Below are positions 8,724-16,658 of a DNA stretch of 64,000 bases, in pieces (within the stretch, counting starts at the first letter, position 1; the number at the start of each line of letters is the position of its first letter). Under the pieces are notes generated by a model. That model saw only the letters and a list, made by a program, of their open reading frames with translations. It searched no databases and was not told where the DNA came from. The translations under genes and the position numbers were made by a program. The DNA comes from JALORV01 sp963754065 (lineage in GTDB: Bacteria > Pseudomonadota > Gammaproteobacteria > Burkholderiales > Burkholderiaceae_F). The stretch lies in contig CAVWFH010000012.1 of NCBI GenBank assembly GCA_963754065.1, forward strand, positions 31,553-95,552, in the 5' to 3' direction.

Positions 8724-9649
8724 GCCGAGGCTCCCGTCGCAAGCCGCTGCGCGGGCTTGTCGGACATCAATTGCAGGAACACATCCTCGAGGTCCGCGCG
8801 ACCGACTTCAAGCTCCTCGACGATGCAGCCGGCCGCCGCACAGTCGGCCAGCACCCGGCCGACATCGACCGAGTGCGCCAATCGCAAGGTCAGCACGCCG
8901 TCGCGTTCGTCGATGCGGTGCGCGAGCACCGAGGCCGGCGGTGTCCCTCGGGGACGCATCGTCAATTGCAGTCCCTCAAACCGCGACAGCAATGCGCGCG
9001 TGGTATCGAGCGCCACGATCCGACCGCCTTTGAGCATGGCGATGCGCCCGCACAAGGCCTGCGCCTCCTCAAGGTAATGCGTTGTCAGCACGATGGTGTG
9101 CCCTTCGCGGTTGAGGCGCCGGATGAAATCCCAAAGGGTCTGCCGCAGTTCGACGTCGACCCCGGCCGTGGGCTCGTCGAGCACGATGACCGGTGGCTTG
9201 TGCACCAGCGCCTGCGCGACCAGCAGGCGGCGTTTCATGCCGCCCGACAGCGCGCGCGTGTTGGTGTCGGCCTTTGCCGTCAGGCCGAGGTTCTCGAGGA
9301 CTTCATCGATCCATGCGCCGTTTCCGCGGAGGCCGAAGTAGCCCGACTGAAAGGTCAGCGTCTCGCGCACCGTGAAAAACGGATCGAACGCGAGTTCCTG
9401 CGGCACCACGCCGACCGAGAGCCGTGCGGCGCGGAAGTCGTCGACGACATCGTGGCCCATGATGGCGACGCTTCCGCTGCTCGCGCGCACCAGACCGGCG
9501 ATGATGGAAATCAGCGTGGTCTTGCCCGCGCCGTTGGGTCCGAGCAGGCCGAAGAACTCGCCCTCGTTAATCACCAGGTCGACATGATCCAGCGCCACGA
9601 GCGAGCCGTAGCGTTTGGACACGGAGTTGACCTGGATGGCAGCAGTCAC
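8720..9649 (-). CDS. ABC transporter ATP-binding protein (YadG-like)
   Basis: A 309-residue ATPase partner of the downstream ABC-2 permease. The Walker A motif GPNGAGKTT, the Q-loop region VVPQELAFD, the signature LSGGMKRRLLVAQ and Walker B VIVLDEPTAG are all intact, followed by the switch histidine in LTTHYLEEA. The last 90 residues form the variable regulatory tail seen in CcmA/YadG-type ATPases. It lies 114 bases after mlaB on the same strand. Confidence 0.93.
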   Translation of the reverse strand: MTAAIQVNSVSKRYGSLVALDHVDLVINEGEFFGLLGPNGAGKTTLISIIAGLVRASSGSVAIMGHDVVDDFRAARLSVGVVPQELAFDPFFTVRETLTFQSGYFGLRGNGAWIDEVLENLGLTAKADTNTRALSGGMKRRLLVAQALVHKPPVIVLDEPTAGVDVELRQTLWDFIRRLNREGHTIVLTTHYLEEAQALCGRIAMLKGGRIVALDTTRALLSRFEGLQLTMRPRGTPPASVLAHRIDERDGVLTLRLAHSVDVGRVLADCAAAGCIVEELEVGRADLEDVFLQLMSDKPAQRLATGASA

Positions 9650-9763
9650 GGGCGGAAGTCGACGTGCCCGGCGGCCTCGACGAGAGACGCTCAGTTTATC
9701 GAAGTCGTCGGCAGGAAGCGGACCGGCGGCCCGGGCCGCCGACCACAGTGAAAGCCAGGCGGG

Positions 9764-10036
9764 TCAGGCGCGCGGCGCGAGTGCCGGCAACAGGCCGTCG
9801 ACGCCGTACACGGTGGCAAGGCTGACGAGTCCGGCGGGCGGCGCCACGACTTCGAGTTTCAGGCCCCGGGCAACGGCCACGCGCTGCCATTCCAGCAACA
9901 CGGCGACAGCGGAGGAGTCACACCGCAGGACGCCGGACAGGTCAAAGCGGGCGTCGCCACGTTCGATGGCAGCGCGACCCTGCTCTGCCACCTGGGCCGC
10001 ATTGGCCATGCCGATGTCGTCGGCTTCGATCTTCAT
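9764..10036 (-). CDS. mlaB: STAS-domain protein MlaB
   Basis: MlaB is the small cytoplasmic STAS subunit of the MlaFEDB phospholipid transporter and stabilises the MlaF ATPase. The 90-residue protein shows FDLSGVLRCDSSAVAVLLEW, matching the STAS core with the exposed Ser-Ser at the helix start. The ATG at 10036 gives MKIEADD, 7 bases after the mlaC stop; the longer frame would need a TTG inside mlaC. Confidence 0.9.
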   Translation of the reverse strand: MKIEADDIGMANAAQVAEQGRAAIERGDARFDLSGVLRCDSSAVAVLLEWQRVAVARGLKLEVVAPPAGLVSLATVYGVDGLLPALAPRA

Positions 10037-10043
10037 GACAGTG

Positions 10044-10673
10044 TCAGGTCTTCTTCGCCTCGGCAAGCTGGCGATTGCGATCCGTCAGCGACTTGATCAG
10101 CCCGTCGACACCGCCGGCGCTGATCTCGCTGGCAAATTGGGTCTTGTAGTTCTCGACCAGCCAGACGCCGAGCACGTTGACGTCGTAGATCTTCCAGCCG
10201 GCGTCCTGCTTTTCCAGACGATAGTCGAGCTGGATCGGATCTCCGCGCGACGGCACGACACTGGTCCGCACCAGCACGTCGGTGTCGCTGGGCTGGGCCC
10301 GGAACGGGCGCATCTGCACCTTGTGATCCTTGACCTGCGACAGTGCGCCACTGTAGGTGCGGACCAGCAGCGTGTGGAATTCGCGCGTCAGCGCGGTGCG
10401 CTGCTCCGGCGTCGCGTTGCGCCAGCCACGCCCGACGGCCAGTTGCGTCATCTTCTGGAAGTCGACATATGGGAGGACTTTTTCGTCGACCAGCTTCTGC
10501 ACCCGGCCGATGTCACCGCTGGCAATGGCCTTGTCGGCCCGAATGGCGTCGAGTACTTCGTTCGTCAGGTCACGCACCATTGCATCGGGCGCGGTCGCGG
10601 CCGGCTGGGCATGCGACGGCCCGAAGGCGAGCACGAACACCGTGATGGCAAGCAGACGAAGGGTTTGCAGCAT
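10044..10673 (-). CDS. mlaC: Periplasmic phospholipid-binding protein MlaC
   Basis: MlaC ferries phospholipid between the outer-membrane MlaA complex and inner-membrane MlaFEDB. From the ATG at 10673 the 209-residue product begins with a clean signal peptide ending in PSHAQP, then the MlaC fold with VLPYVDFQKMTQLAVGRGWRNATPEQR and WKIYDVNVLGVWLVENYKTQF. An alternative ATG at 10757 overlaps the mlaA stop as ATGA and would add 28 residues ahead of the signal sequence. The coupling is attractive, but the shorter form gives the better signal peptide. Confidence 0.93.
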   Translation of the reverse strand: MLQTLRLLAITVFVLAFGPSHAQPAATAPDAMVRDLTNEVLDAIRADKAIASGDIGRVQKLVDEKVLPYVDFQKMTQLAVGRGWRNATPEQRTALTREFHTLLVRTYSGALSQVKDHKVQMRPFRAQPSDTDVLVRTSVVPSRGDPIQLDYRLEKQDAGWKIYDVNVLGVWLVENYKTQFASEISAGGVDGLIKSLTDRNRQLAEAKKT

Positions 10674-10753
10674 CGGCAGGGTTCTCCCGGAGTTGGTGGC
10701 GGACTGACCGAAGGGTTGACCACCGCGCAGGGCGAGGGTTCGGCGCGAGTCGG

Positions 10754-11626
10754 TCATTTTCCCGGCTCCTGAGGTTTAACGTCCAGATCGCCGGCGGGTG
10801 CACCGCCGGCGGCGGGCGCCGCCGGCTTTGCGGCAGCATCGGCCGGAACCCTCGGGCCGGCCGGCTGCGCCGGCGCCGTCTCGGGCTCGGAAAGGTCTTC
10901 ATCGAGGTCCAGCTCGCGCGGCGGATTGCCATCGTAGACAAGGTTGCGGCGACGCTGCAGAAACCCGTCGCGAATGAAGGAGTAACGGTCCAGAGCCGCC
11001 TCGTTGATCAGTTTGTCCGTTGGCAACAGTTCAGCCCGCTGGTTGACGATGCGCAGGGCAAAGATGCTGTATTCGAGAGCCGGTTTATCGATCCAGAAGT
11101 TCAGGTCGAGGAAGGGTTCGACGCCGAAGATGCCGACGGCGTCGCGCACATTGCTCGGCCCGAAGATCGGCAGGACAAGGTAGGGGCCAGGCTCAATGCC
11201 CCAGACGCCGAGCGTCTGGCCGAAGTCCTCGTGGTGCTTCTCGAGCCCGAGCTCGGTCGCCACGTCGAAGCAGCCGACGAGGCCGATCGTCGTGTTGACA
11301 ACAAATCGTCCCACGTCCGAGACCGCCTCGGCCGGCTTGCCCTGCAGCGTGTTGTTGATCGCCGTCGACGGTCCGCGCAGGTTGAAGAACGCATTGGACA
11401 GGCAGTCGCGTATGCCGTCAGGCAGTTTGGCCCAGAGTTCGGCCGCCGGCTTCAGGACGTTGGCATCGAATCCTTCGTTGAAAACGAAGACGTTGCGATT
11501 GACCTTTTCCCACGGATCGCGCGGATCCTGCCCTGCGTTCGGTGGCAGCGTCGTGCAGCCGCTTGCCAGGCCGATGACAACGGCGGCAAGCCCTATACGC
11601 AGCAGGCGTTCAAGCAGTCTGGGCAT
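10754..11626 (-). CDS. mlaA: Outer-membrane lipoprotein MlaA (VacJ)
   Basis: MlaA forms a ring in the inner leaflet of the outer membrane and extracts misplaced phospholipid for MlaC. A lipobox LASGC lies at about residue 24 after a signal sequence. The family core follows: DPWEKVNRNVFVFNE, the hairpin with IRDCLSNAFFNLRGPSTA, and LGVWGIEPGPYLVLPIFGPSNVRD. After about residue 235 there is a low-complexity Pro/Ala-rich tail. As in other betaproteobacteria, mlaA lies inside the mla operon between mlaD and mlaC rather than elsewhere as in E. coli. Confidence 0.95.
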   Translation of the reverse strand: MPRLLERLLRIGLAAVVIGLASGCTTLPPNAGQDPRDPWEKVNRNVFVFNEGFDANVLKPAAELWAKLPDGIRDCLSNAFFNLRGPSTAINNTLQGKPAEAVSDVGRFVVNTTIGLVGCFDVATELGLEKHHEDFGQTLGVWGIEPGPYLVLPIFGPSNVRDAVGIFGVEPFLDLNFWIDKPALEYSIFALRIVNQRAELLPTDKLINEAALDRYSFIRDGFLQRRRNLVYDGNPPRELDLDEDLSEPETAPAQPAGPRVPADAAAKPAAPAAGGAPAGDLDVKPQEPGK

Positions 11627-11660
11627 CGGTCAGTCGTCGGTCGGCGGAAGTCATGCAGCG

Positions 11661-12134
11661 CTACTTCTTCTCGCTACCGCCCTCGGCGGCGCGGTTGTAA
11701 AGGAACTGACCGATCAGGTTCTCGAGCACGACGGCCGACTGCGTCATCTTGATCTGGTCGCCACCGGCCAGGTTCTTGTCTGCACCGCCCGGCTCGAGAC
11801 CGATGTACTGGTCGCCGAGCAGGCCGGACGTCAGGATCTTCGCCGAGGTGTCGGCGGGAAACTTGACCTTGCCGTCCACTTCGATGGTCACCAGACCCTG
11901 GAAGCTTTGCGGATCGAGCGCGATGGCGCTCACTCGGCCCACGGTCACGCCCGCGCTCTTCACCGGTGCCCTGACCTTGAGTCCGCCGATGTTGTCGAAC
12001 CTGGCGGTCAACGCGTACGTCGGCCCGGTGCTGAAGCTCGCGAGGTTCGCGGCCTTCAGCGCGAGAAAGACCACGGCGATCATGCCGAGCAGCACGAAAA
12101 CGCCGACCATAGTTTCGATTCCCCTGCGTCCCAT
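11661..12134 (-). CDS. mlaD: MCE-domain protein MlaD
   Basis: MlaD is the membrane-anchored MCE protein whose hexamer forms the lipid channel on top of MlaFE. It has 157 residues, an N-terminal membrane helix (about residues 9-28) and one MCE domain with DNIGGLKVRAPVKSAGVTVGRV and the pore-loop region LTSGLLGDQYIGLEPGG. The C-terminal helix ENLIGQFLYNRA is typical. The gene is 23 bases after mlaE. Confidence 0.96.
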   Translation of the reverse strand: MGRRGIETMVGVFVLLGMIAVVFLALKAANLASFSTGPTYALTARFDNIGGLKVRAPVKSAGVTVGRVSAIALDPQSFQGLVTIEVDGKVKFPADTSAKILTSGLLGDQYIGLEPGGADKNLAGGDQIKMTQSAVVLENLIGQFLYNRAAEGGSEKK

Positions 12135-12157
12135 CGAACGACTCCTGCGATGACCTG

Positions 12158-12949
12158 CTAACGCGGCGCGCTGAACATCAGCGCCGTCAAGACGAAATCC
12201 AGGCCCAGTACGGCCAGCGATGAAATCACAACCGTGCGCGTGGTGGCCTGGGCAACTCCTTCCGGAGTGGCTTCGGCTTCGTAGCCCTGGTACAGGGCGA
12301 CGAAGGTACAGGCAATGCCGAACACGATGCTCTTGATGATGCCGTTGCCAACATCGTCCCAGACGTCGACGCCGCTTTGCATCTGCGACCAGAACGCGCC
12401 GGGATCGATGCCGATCATCAGCACCCCGACAACATAGCCGCCGAGGATGCCGACTGCAGAAAAGATGGCCGCCAGCAGCGGCATCGAAATGATGCCGGCC
12501 AGGAGGCGCGGCGCCAGCACGCGCGACTTGGGGTCGACCGCCATCATCTCCATGGCCGCCAGCTGTTCGCCGGCCTTCATCAGCCCGATCTCGGCGGTCA
12601 GCGACGTGCCCGCGCGTCCGGCGAACAGCAGTCCGGTAACGACCGGACCGAGTTCGCGCACCAGCGACAGCGCGACCAGCAGTCCGAGCGACTCGGCCGC
12701 GCCGTAACGCGACAGCGTGTAGTAGCCCTGCAGTGCCAGCACGAAGCCGACGGCGAGCCCCGACGCCGCGATGATCACCAGCGAATAGTTGCCGATCGAG
12801 TGGATCTGCGCCGCCGTCAGGTAAAAACGCGCCAGTGCCGCCGGGATGTTCTTGATCATCTCGACAAAGAAGAACGCGCTGTGGCCCAGCCCGCGCATGA
12901 CTTCCAGCGCGCGCCGTCCGAGCGTCGGAAGGAATTCCGTTGCTGTCAT
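12158..12949 (-). CDS. mlaE: Phospholipid ABC transporter permease MlaE
   Basis: A 263-residue inner-membrane permease of the MlaE family. Several hydrophobic segments are visible, with conserved LVRELGPVVTGLLFAGRAGT, the AEIGLMKAGEQLAAMEMMAVDP cytoplasmic coupling region, and C-terminal EGVAQATTRTVV. It works with MlaF, MlaD and MlaB. The start MTATEFLP at 12949 leaves a 55-base gap after mlaF. Confidence 0.96.
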   Translation of the reverse strand: MTATEFLPTLGRRALEVMRGLGHSAFFFVEMIKNIPAALARFYLTAAQIHSIGNYSLVIIAASGLAVGFVLALQGYYTLSRYGAAESLGLLVALSLVRELGPVVTGLLFAGRAGTSLTAEIGLMKAGEQLAAMEMMAVDPKSRVLAPRLLAGIISMPLLAAIFSAVGILGGYVVGVLMIGIDPGAFWSQMQSGVDVWDDVGNGIIKSIVFGIACTFVALYQGYEAEATPEGVAQATTRTVVISSLAVLGLDFVLTALMFSAPR

Positions 12950-13004
12950 CGGTCGGCCCTCGCGCAGAGCGCTCGGGCTTCGCCCCTGGAGCGGCCCTCC
13001 ACCC

Positions 13005-13808
13005 TCATACGCGCAGCCCCAGGTCCTCGCCGTAGGCGCGGGCGGGGTAGTGGAAGCGCACCGGCCCGTCCGGCTCGCCCTGGATGAACTGCCTCACTTC
13101 GGGATCGTCCGACGCCTGCACTTCGGCGGGCGTGCCATGCCCGACGATGCGTCCGCCCGAGATCACGTAGGCATAGTCGCTGATCAGGAAACATTCGTGC
13201 ACGTCGTGCGAGACCACCAGCGAGGTGGCCCCGGTCGCATCGTTGAGCCGACGGATCAGATTCGCCGCGACCCCGAGCGAGATCGGATCGAGCCCTGCGA
13301 ACGGCTCGTCGTACATGATGAGGTCGGGATCGAGCGCGATCGCGCGCGCCAGCGCGACCCGCCGCGCCATGCCGCCGGAAAGGTCGGCCGGCTTGAGGTA
13401 GGCCGCACCGCGCAAGCCCACCGCGTTCAGCTTCATCAGCACCAGGTCGCGGATCATCGGCTCCGGCAGCGGCGTGTGCTCGCGTAGCGGGAAGGCGACG
13501 TTGTCGAATACCGTCAGATCGGTAAACAGCGCGCCGAACTGGAACAGCATCCCAAGCCGGCGCCGGAGTGCATACAGCGACTCGCGGTCGCGCGGATTGA
13601 CCGGAACACCATCGAACGTGACCGTGCCCTGTTGCGGCGTCAGCACGCCACCAATCAGCCGCAGCAACGTGGTCTTGCCGCAGCCGGAGCCGCCCATGAT
13701 GGCAATGACCTTGCCGCGCGGGAACACCATCGAGACGTCCGACAGGATGACGCGCTGGTCATAACCGAACGTCACATGGTCGATCGCGACGAGCGCGTCG
13801 TTTTTCAT
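13005..13808 (-). CDS. mlaF: Phospholipid ABC transporter ATPase MlaF
   Basis: MlaF powers the Mla transporter. In 267 residues it shows Walker A GGSGCGKTT (about 39-47), LSGGMARRVALARA, Walker B LIMYDEPFAGLDP and the switch histidine in VVSHDVHE. The ATG at 13808 gives MKNDALVAIDHVTFGY, the usual N-terminus. No good ribosome-binding site precedes it; a longer frame reaches 13883 but has no family support. This is the promoter-proximal gene of the mla operon, with a 115-base gap to the next gene upstream. Confidence 0.95.
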   Translation of the reverse strand: MKNDALVAIDHVTFGYDQRVILSDVSMVFPRGKVIAIMGGSGCGKTTLLRLIGGVLTPQQGTVTFDGVPVNPRDRESLYALRRRLGMLFQFGALFTDLTVFDNVAFPLREHTPLPEPMIRDLVLMKLNAVGLRGAAYLKPADLSGGMARRVALARAIALDPDLIMYDEPFAGLDPISLGVAANLIRRLNDATGATSLVVSHDVHECFLISDYAYVISGGRIVGHGTPAEVQASDDPEVRQFIQGEPDGPVRFHYPARAYGEDLGLRV

Positions 13809-13923
13809 AGTGGCGGGTGGGAGGACGGCATCGAGGCCCAGCGGAGGGTGCCGGACGCCCGATCGAGCGGCGGATTGTCGCACGGTGCGTCCGGCCCCAA
13901 TCGAGGCCGGAACGTGTGATGGA

Positions 13924-14337
13924 CTAACGCAACGGGGTGATCAAGCCGCTGGAAACCGCGACCTTGTCGCCCGGCCGGAACGTTGGCCGCTGGTAGACGC
14001 GGACCGTGCGATCGATCCCGTCCTCGAAACGGACGCGCACGTCCCAGACCGTCTTGGTATCGGCATTGCTGGCAATCGCGCTGCCCGCCATGCCACCGGC
14101 CACGCTGCCCGCCGCGGTCGCGATGGTCTGCCCGGCGCCACCGCCGATGTTGCTGCCGAGCCAGCCGCCCAGCACCGCGCCGCCGATGGCGCCGACGACC
14201 TGTGTGGCCTGGTTCGCTTCGGTCCCCTCGACAATCGACTGCACGACCCCGGTGCCGGAGACGCCGGCGCCCGGCGGAGTCGCACACGCCGCCAGCAGCA
14301 ACGACGCCAGCAACGCCATCCAGTGAATCACCCTCAT
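13924..14337 (-). CDS. Glycine-zipper outer-membrane lipoprotein (SlyB/Pcp-like)
   Basis: A 137-residue lipoprotein. The signal sequence ends in the lipobox LLAAC at about residue 18. Residues 48-90 form a glycine-zipper hairpin rich in GAIGGAVLGGWLGSNIGGG repeats, typical of the 17-kDa antigen/SlyB/Pcp group. A small beta domain follows with VRFEDGIDRTVRVYQRP. Members stabilise the outer membrane and SlyB is a PhoP-regulated stress lipoprotein in enterics; the role here is unproven. It overlaps nothing and lies 7 bases downstream of the solute-binding protein gene. Confidence 0.85.
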   Translation of the reverse strand: MRVIHWMALLASLLLAACATPPGAGVSGTGVVQSIVEGTEANQATQVVGAIGGAVLGGWLGSNIGGGAGQTIATAAGSVAGGMAGSAIASNADTKTVWDVRVRFEDGIDRTVRVYQRPTFRPGDKVAVSSGLITPLR

Positions 14338-14344
14338 CGCTGGC

Positions 14345-15190
14345 TCACTCCGGAGTGGTGTTCAGGTAATACATCGCGGCCAACAGTGGGCCGGGCTTGC
14401 CGAGCGGCGCCAGCCAGCGATCGAAGATCTCCTTGATCGCGCCCGACCGATAGACCTGCGAGAGCGCGCGGTTGACCGCCAGACGGAACGCCGGGTCGCG
14501 CCGCATCATCAGTGCATAGGGCTCGAACGAGAAGTCGTCCTGGATCAGGGTGTACTTGATGTCGGCGCGAGCGCGTATGACATTGCCGACGAGGACAATG
14601 CGATCCGCCGCATAGCCGTCAATGCGCTTTTCGTTCAGCGCGGCCAGCGCCTCGGCTTCGTCCTTGACCGTCACGACCTTGGCGTCGATCAGCTTGTCCT
14701 TCAGCGCGGCTTTCAGGCTGGTCTCGGTCGTCGTGCCGGGTTTTACCGCAATCGTCTTGCCGGCCAGATCGGCGAGCCGGTTCAGATTCGATTCGGCCAG
14801 GACCAGCACGCCGCCGCCGTCGACGAAGGTCAGGTTGGAGAAGTCGACGCGCTCCTGGCGGCTGAGCGTCACCGTGGTGTTGCCGCATTCGAGGTCGATC
14901 GCGCCGCCGGTCACCTGGTCGAAGCGGTTGGCCGACGTGACCGCAACCCACTTGATCGCCAGACTGCCACCGAGCGAACGCTCGATGCTCGCAGCGACCC
15001 GCTTGCACAGGTCGACGGAGTACCCGGCCGGCTGGCCATCCGGCCCGGTAAACGAGAACGGCGGCGAGTCGGCGCGATAGCCCAGCGTGATCGACTTGGC
15101 GTCGCGGACCTTCTTGAGTGTTCCGGTGTCCTGGGCCTGCGCCCCGACCGCCAGCAGCATGGCGCACACGACCCACAGGGTCTTCAGCAT
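14345..15190 (-). CDS. Family 3 extracellular solute-binding protein (amino-acid type)
   Basis: A periplasmic substrate-binding protein of 281 residues. From the ATG at 15190, preceded by AAAGGT, it has a signal peptide ending AQAQ. Family 3 features are ITLGYRADSPPFSF near the N-terminus, GYSVDLCKRVA, and IDLECGNTTVTLSRQERVDFS. Such proteins deliver polar amino acids such as glutamate or aspartate to ABC importers, but no permease or ATPase gene is adjacent, so it is an orphan component here. Substrate is uncertain. Confidence 0.9.
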   Translation of the reverse strand: MLKTLWVVCAMLLAVGAQAQDTGTLKKVRDAKSITLGYRADSPPFSFTGPDGQPAGYSVDLCKRVAASIERSLGGSLAIKWVAVTSANRFDQVTGGAIDLECGNTTVTLSRQERVDFSNLTFVDGGGVLVLAESNLNRLADLAGKTIAVKPGTTTETSLKAALKDKLIDAKVVTVKDEAEALAALNEKRIDGYAADRIVLVGNVIRARADIKYTLIQDDFSFEPYALMMRRDPAFRLAVNRALSQVYRSGAIKEIFDRWLAPLGKPGPLLAAMYYLNTTPE

Positions 15191-15316
15191 GTCATTTACC
15201 TTTCTTGGAGTTCTTGGTGTCCGCACCGGGCGCTCATCGTCCAGCAGGCCGACCTGCCAGCGGCGGGAACCCCATAGCCTACCAGCGCCAGCGCAACGAA
15301 CGCTTCCGACAAGGCT

Positions 15317-15805
15317 TCAGGCAGTCGCTGCGCGCCGTTCACGCCGCGCGAGGTTCAGCGCCTTCAGTTCGGCGTCGTCGTCGGGGACGACAACGAATGC
15401 TTCGAGCACGGCGGGTGGAATCGACCGCGCCCGCGCGGAGTCCATGTCGACGAACGTCCAGACGGTCTCGCCGCGCGCCAGCAGCTTGCGCGCGCGCAGG
15501 ATGGCGTATCGGCGCAGGCAGTCCCGTTCGCTCCAGCGCGAGATCCAGGTGTAGACATCGAGTGAATCCCCCAGCAGCGACGGACGGAGGTACTCGATGA
15601 AGTGCGTCGCGGCGACCCACGCCATGCGATCGGCGTAGTACCGCTCCATTGGCCAACCCTGCGCTGCCGAGTGATCGACCGCCACCTCCTCCATCCAGCG
15701 CAGGTACTCGCGGTTGTTGGCGTGTCCGACCGCGTCGATCGATTCGGGGCCGACCACCAGGGACTTGTGAAAGATTCGCGGCACGAGGTCGAGCTTACCG
15801 CGCAT
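15317..15805 (-). CDS. Acyl-CoA thioesterase, hotdog fold
   Basis: A 162-residue hotdog-fold protein of the 4-hydroxybenzoyl-CoA thioesterase/YbgC group. IDAVGHANNREYLRWMEEVAVDH matches the family helix with the active-site aspartate normally written DxxGHxNNxxY. The gene stands alone between the solute-binding protein and a cytochrome c. Hydrolysis of an acyl-CoA ester in the cytoplasm is expected; chain length and pathway cannot be deduced. Confidence 0.82.
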   Translation of the reverse strand: MRGKLDLVPRIFHKSLVVGPESIDAVGHANNREYLRWMEEVAVDHSAAQGWPMERYYADRMAWVAATHFIEYLRPSLLGDSLDVYTWISRWSERDCLRRYAILRARKLLARGETVWTFVDMDSARARSIPPAVLEAFVVVPDDDAELKALNLARRERRAATA

Positions 15806-15906
15806 GCCACGAGGCCGCGCCCCGCGCCGAGTTCGCTCGGGACGAAGCCGATTCGGCCACGCAGGCGCACGACAGCGCCTGCGTTTGCCGCCGCACTCGC
15901 GTGCGA

Positions 15907-16338
15907 CTACTTGCGAACCTGCAACTGATACAGATAGTCCGTCAGCGCAAGGATGCGCGTGCGCACGAACTGTTCGTTGTCGTACGCAAACCCGCGGTAG
16001 TAGTTGCCCGCCTTCTCCGTATACGTCGTGCCCCAGATCGGCATTTGCCGCGGGCCGTGGCCCTTCAGCGCCTGGCGACCGTCAATGATCTCGATCATCC
16101 GGTCCGCCGGGAACACGCCGCCGTTGCGCTGCTGGATCGTGGTCAGATCGGGCACGGGCATCTTCAGGTACTGCGCGAAGTAGCCGTCACCCTTGCCGGT
16201 CGCGCCGTGGCAGGCCACGCAATTCGATTCGTACTCCTGCTTGCCGAGTTCGCTGCGGGATTCGGCCCAAGCTGCGCCTGAAAGCGCGACGCCTAACGCT
16301 GCACCGACCAACATCGTTGCAATTGTGGAACGCCTCAT
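15907..16338 (-). CDS. Class I cytochrome c, single heme
   Basis: A secreted 143-residue monohaem cytochrome. After a signal peptide ending AAWAE, haem attaches at CVACH, and the distal methionine is probably in QMPIWG. The ATG at 16338 sits after a purine-rich stretch; a longer frame to 16389 precedes the signal peptide and is unlikely. It would shuttle electrons in the periplasm; the redox partner is unknown and no oxidase is adjacent. The 320 bases upstream to gltD hold only the gltD-tail relic described separately. Confidence 0.88.
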   Translation of the reverse strand: MRRSTIATMLVGAALGVALSGAAWAESRSELGKQEYESNCVACHGATGKGDGYFAQYLKMPVPDLTTIQQRNGGVFPADRMIEIIDGRQALKGHGPRQMPIWGTTYTEKAGNYYRGFAYDNEQFVRTRILALTDYLYQLQVRK

Positions 16339-16516
16339 GGTGAGCCTCCGCTCATGACGAGAGGAAGTTCTGCAGACGATCTGCAGCACCCCCAGACACT
16401 TTCAACCTAGGTCGGGGGAACGTCCCTGCATTGACAGGCCTCAATCTCCGGCGCGGGAAGGTGCGGCCGCCAAGCCACTCGATCAGAGCAGCGAGCGCCG
16501 GTCAGGCGCCTGGGAG

Positions 16517-16582
16517 TCAACGGGAATGCGTGGAAGTACCCATCAGGAATTCGTCGACGGATCGTGCGCAGTGCGGTCCCTC
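16517..16582 (-). pseudogene. Relic of a second GltD C-terminus
   Basis: On the minus strand 22 in-frame codons ending in TGA repeat the end of the neighbouring gltD. The relic reads EGPHCARSVDEFLMGTSTHSR, against EGRQCARAVDEFLMGVSTLPR in gltD: 15 of 21 residues agree and the stop is in the same place. Differences include synonymous ones (GTC for GTA, TCC for TCT), as between diverged coding copies. Similarity fades upstream of the glutamate, so only the tail survives. It lies 76 bases downstream of the gltD stop. The copy is visible; its origin (old duplicate or scar of gene replacement) is inferred. Confidence 0.65.
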
Positions 16583-16658
16583 TCCAACGCGCGCGGGCGC
16601 GCGCGTTCCTCCACATGCCCAGGCACTCGCATAGCGAGGGCCGGGCGATCCGCGAACT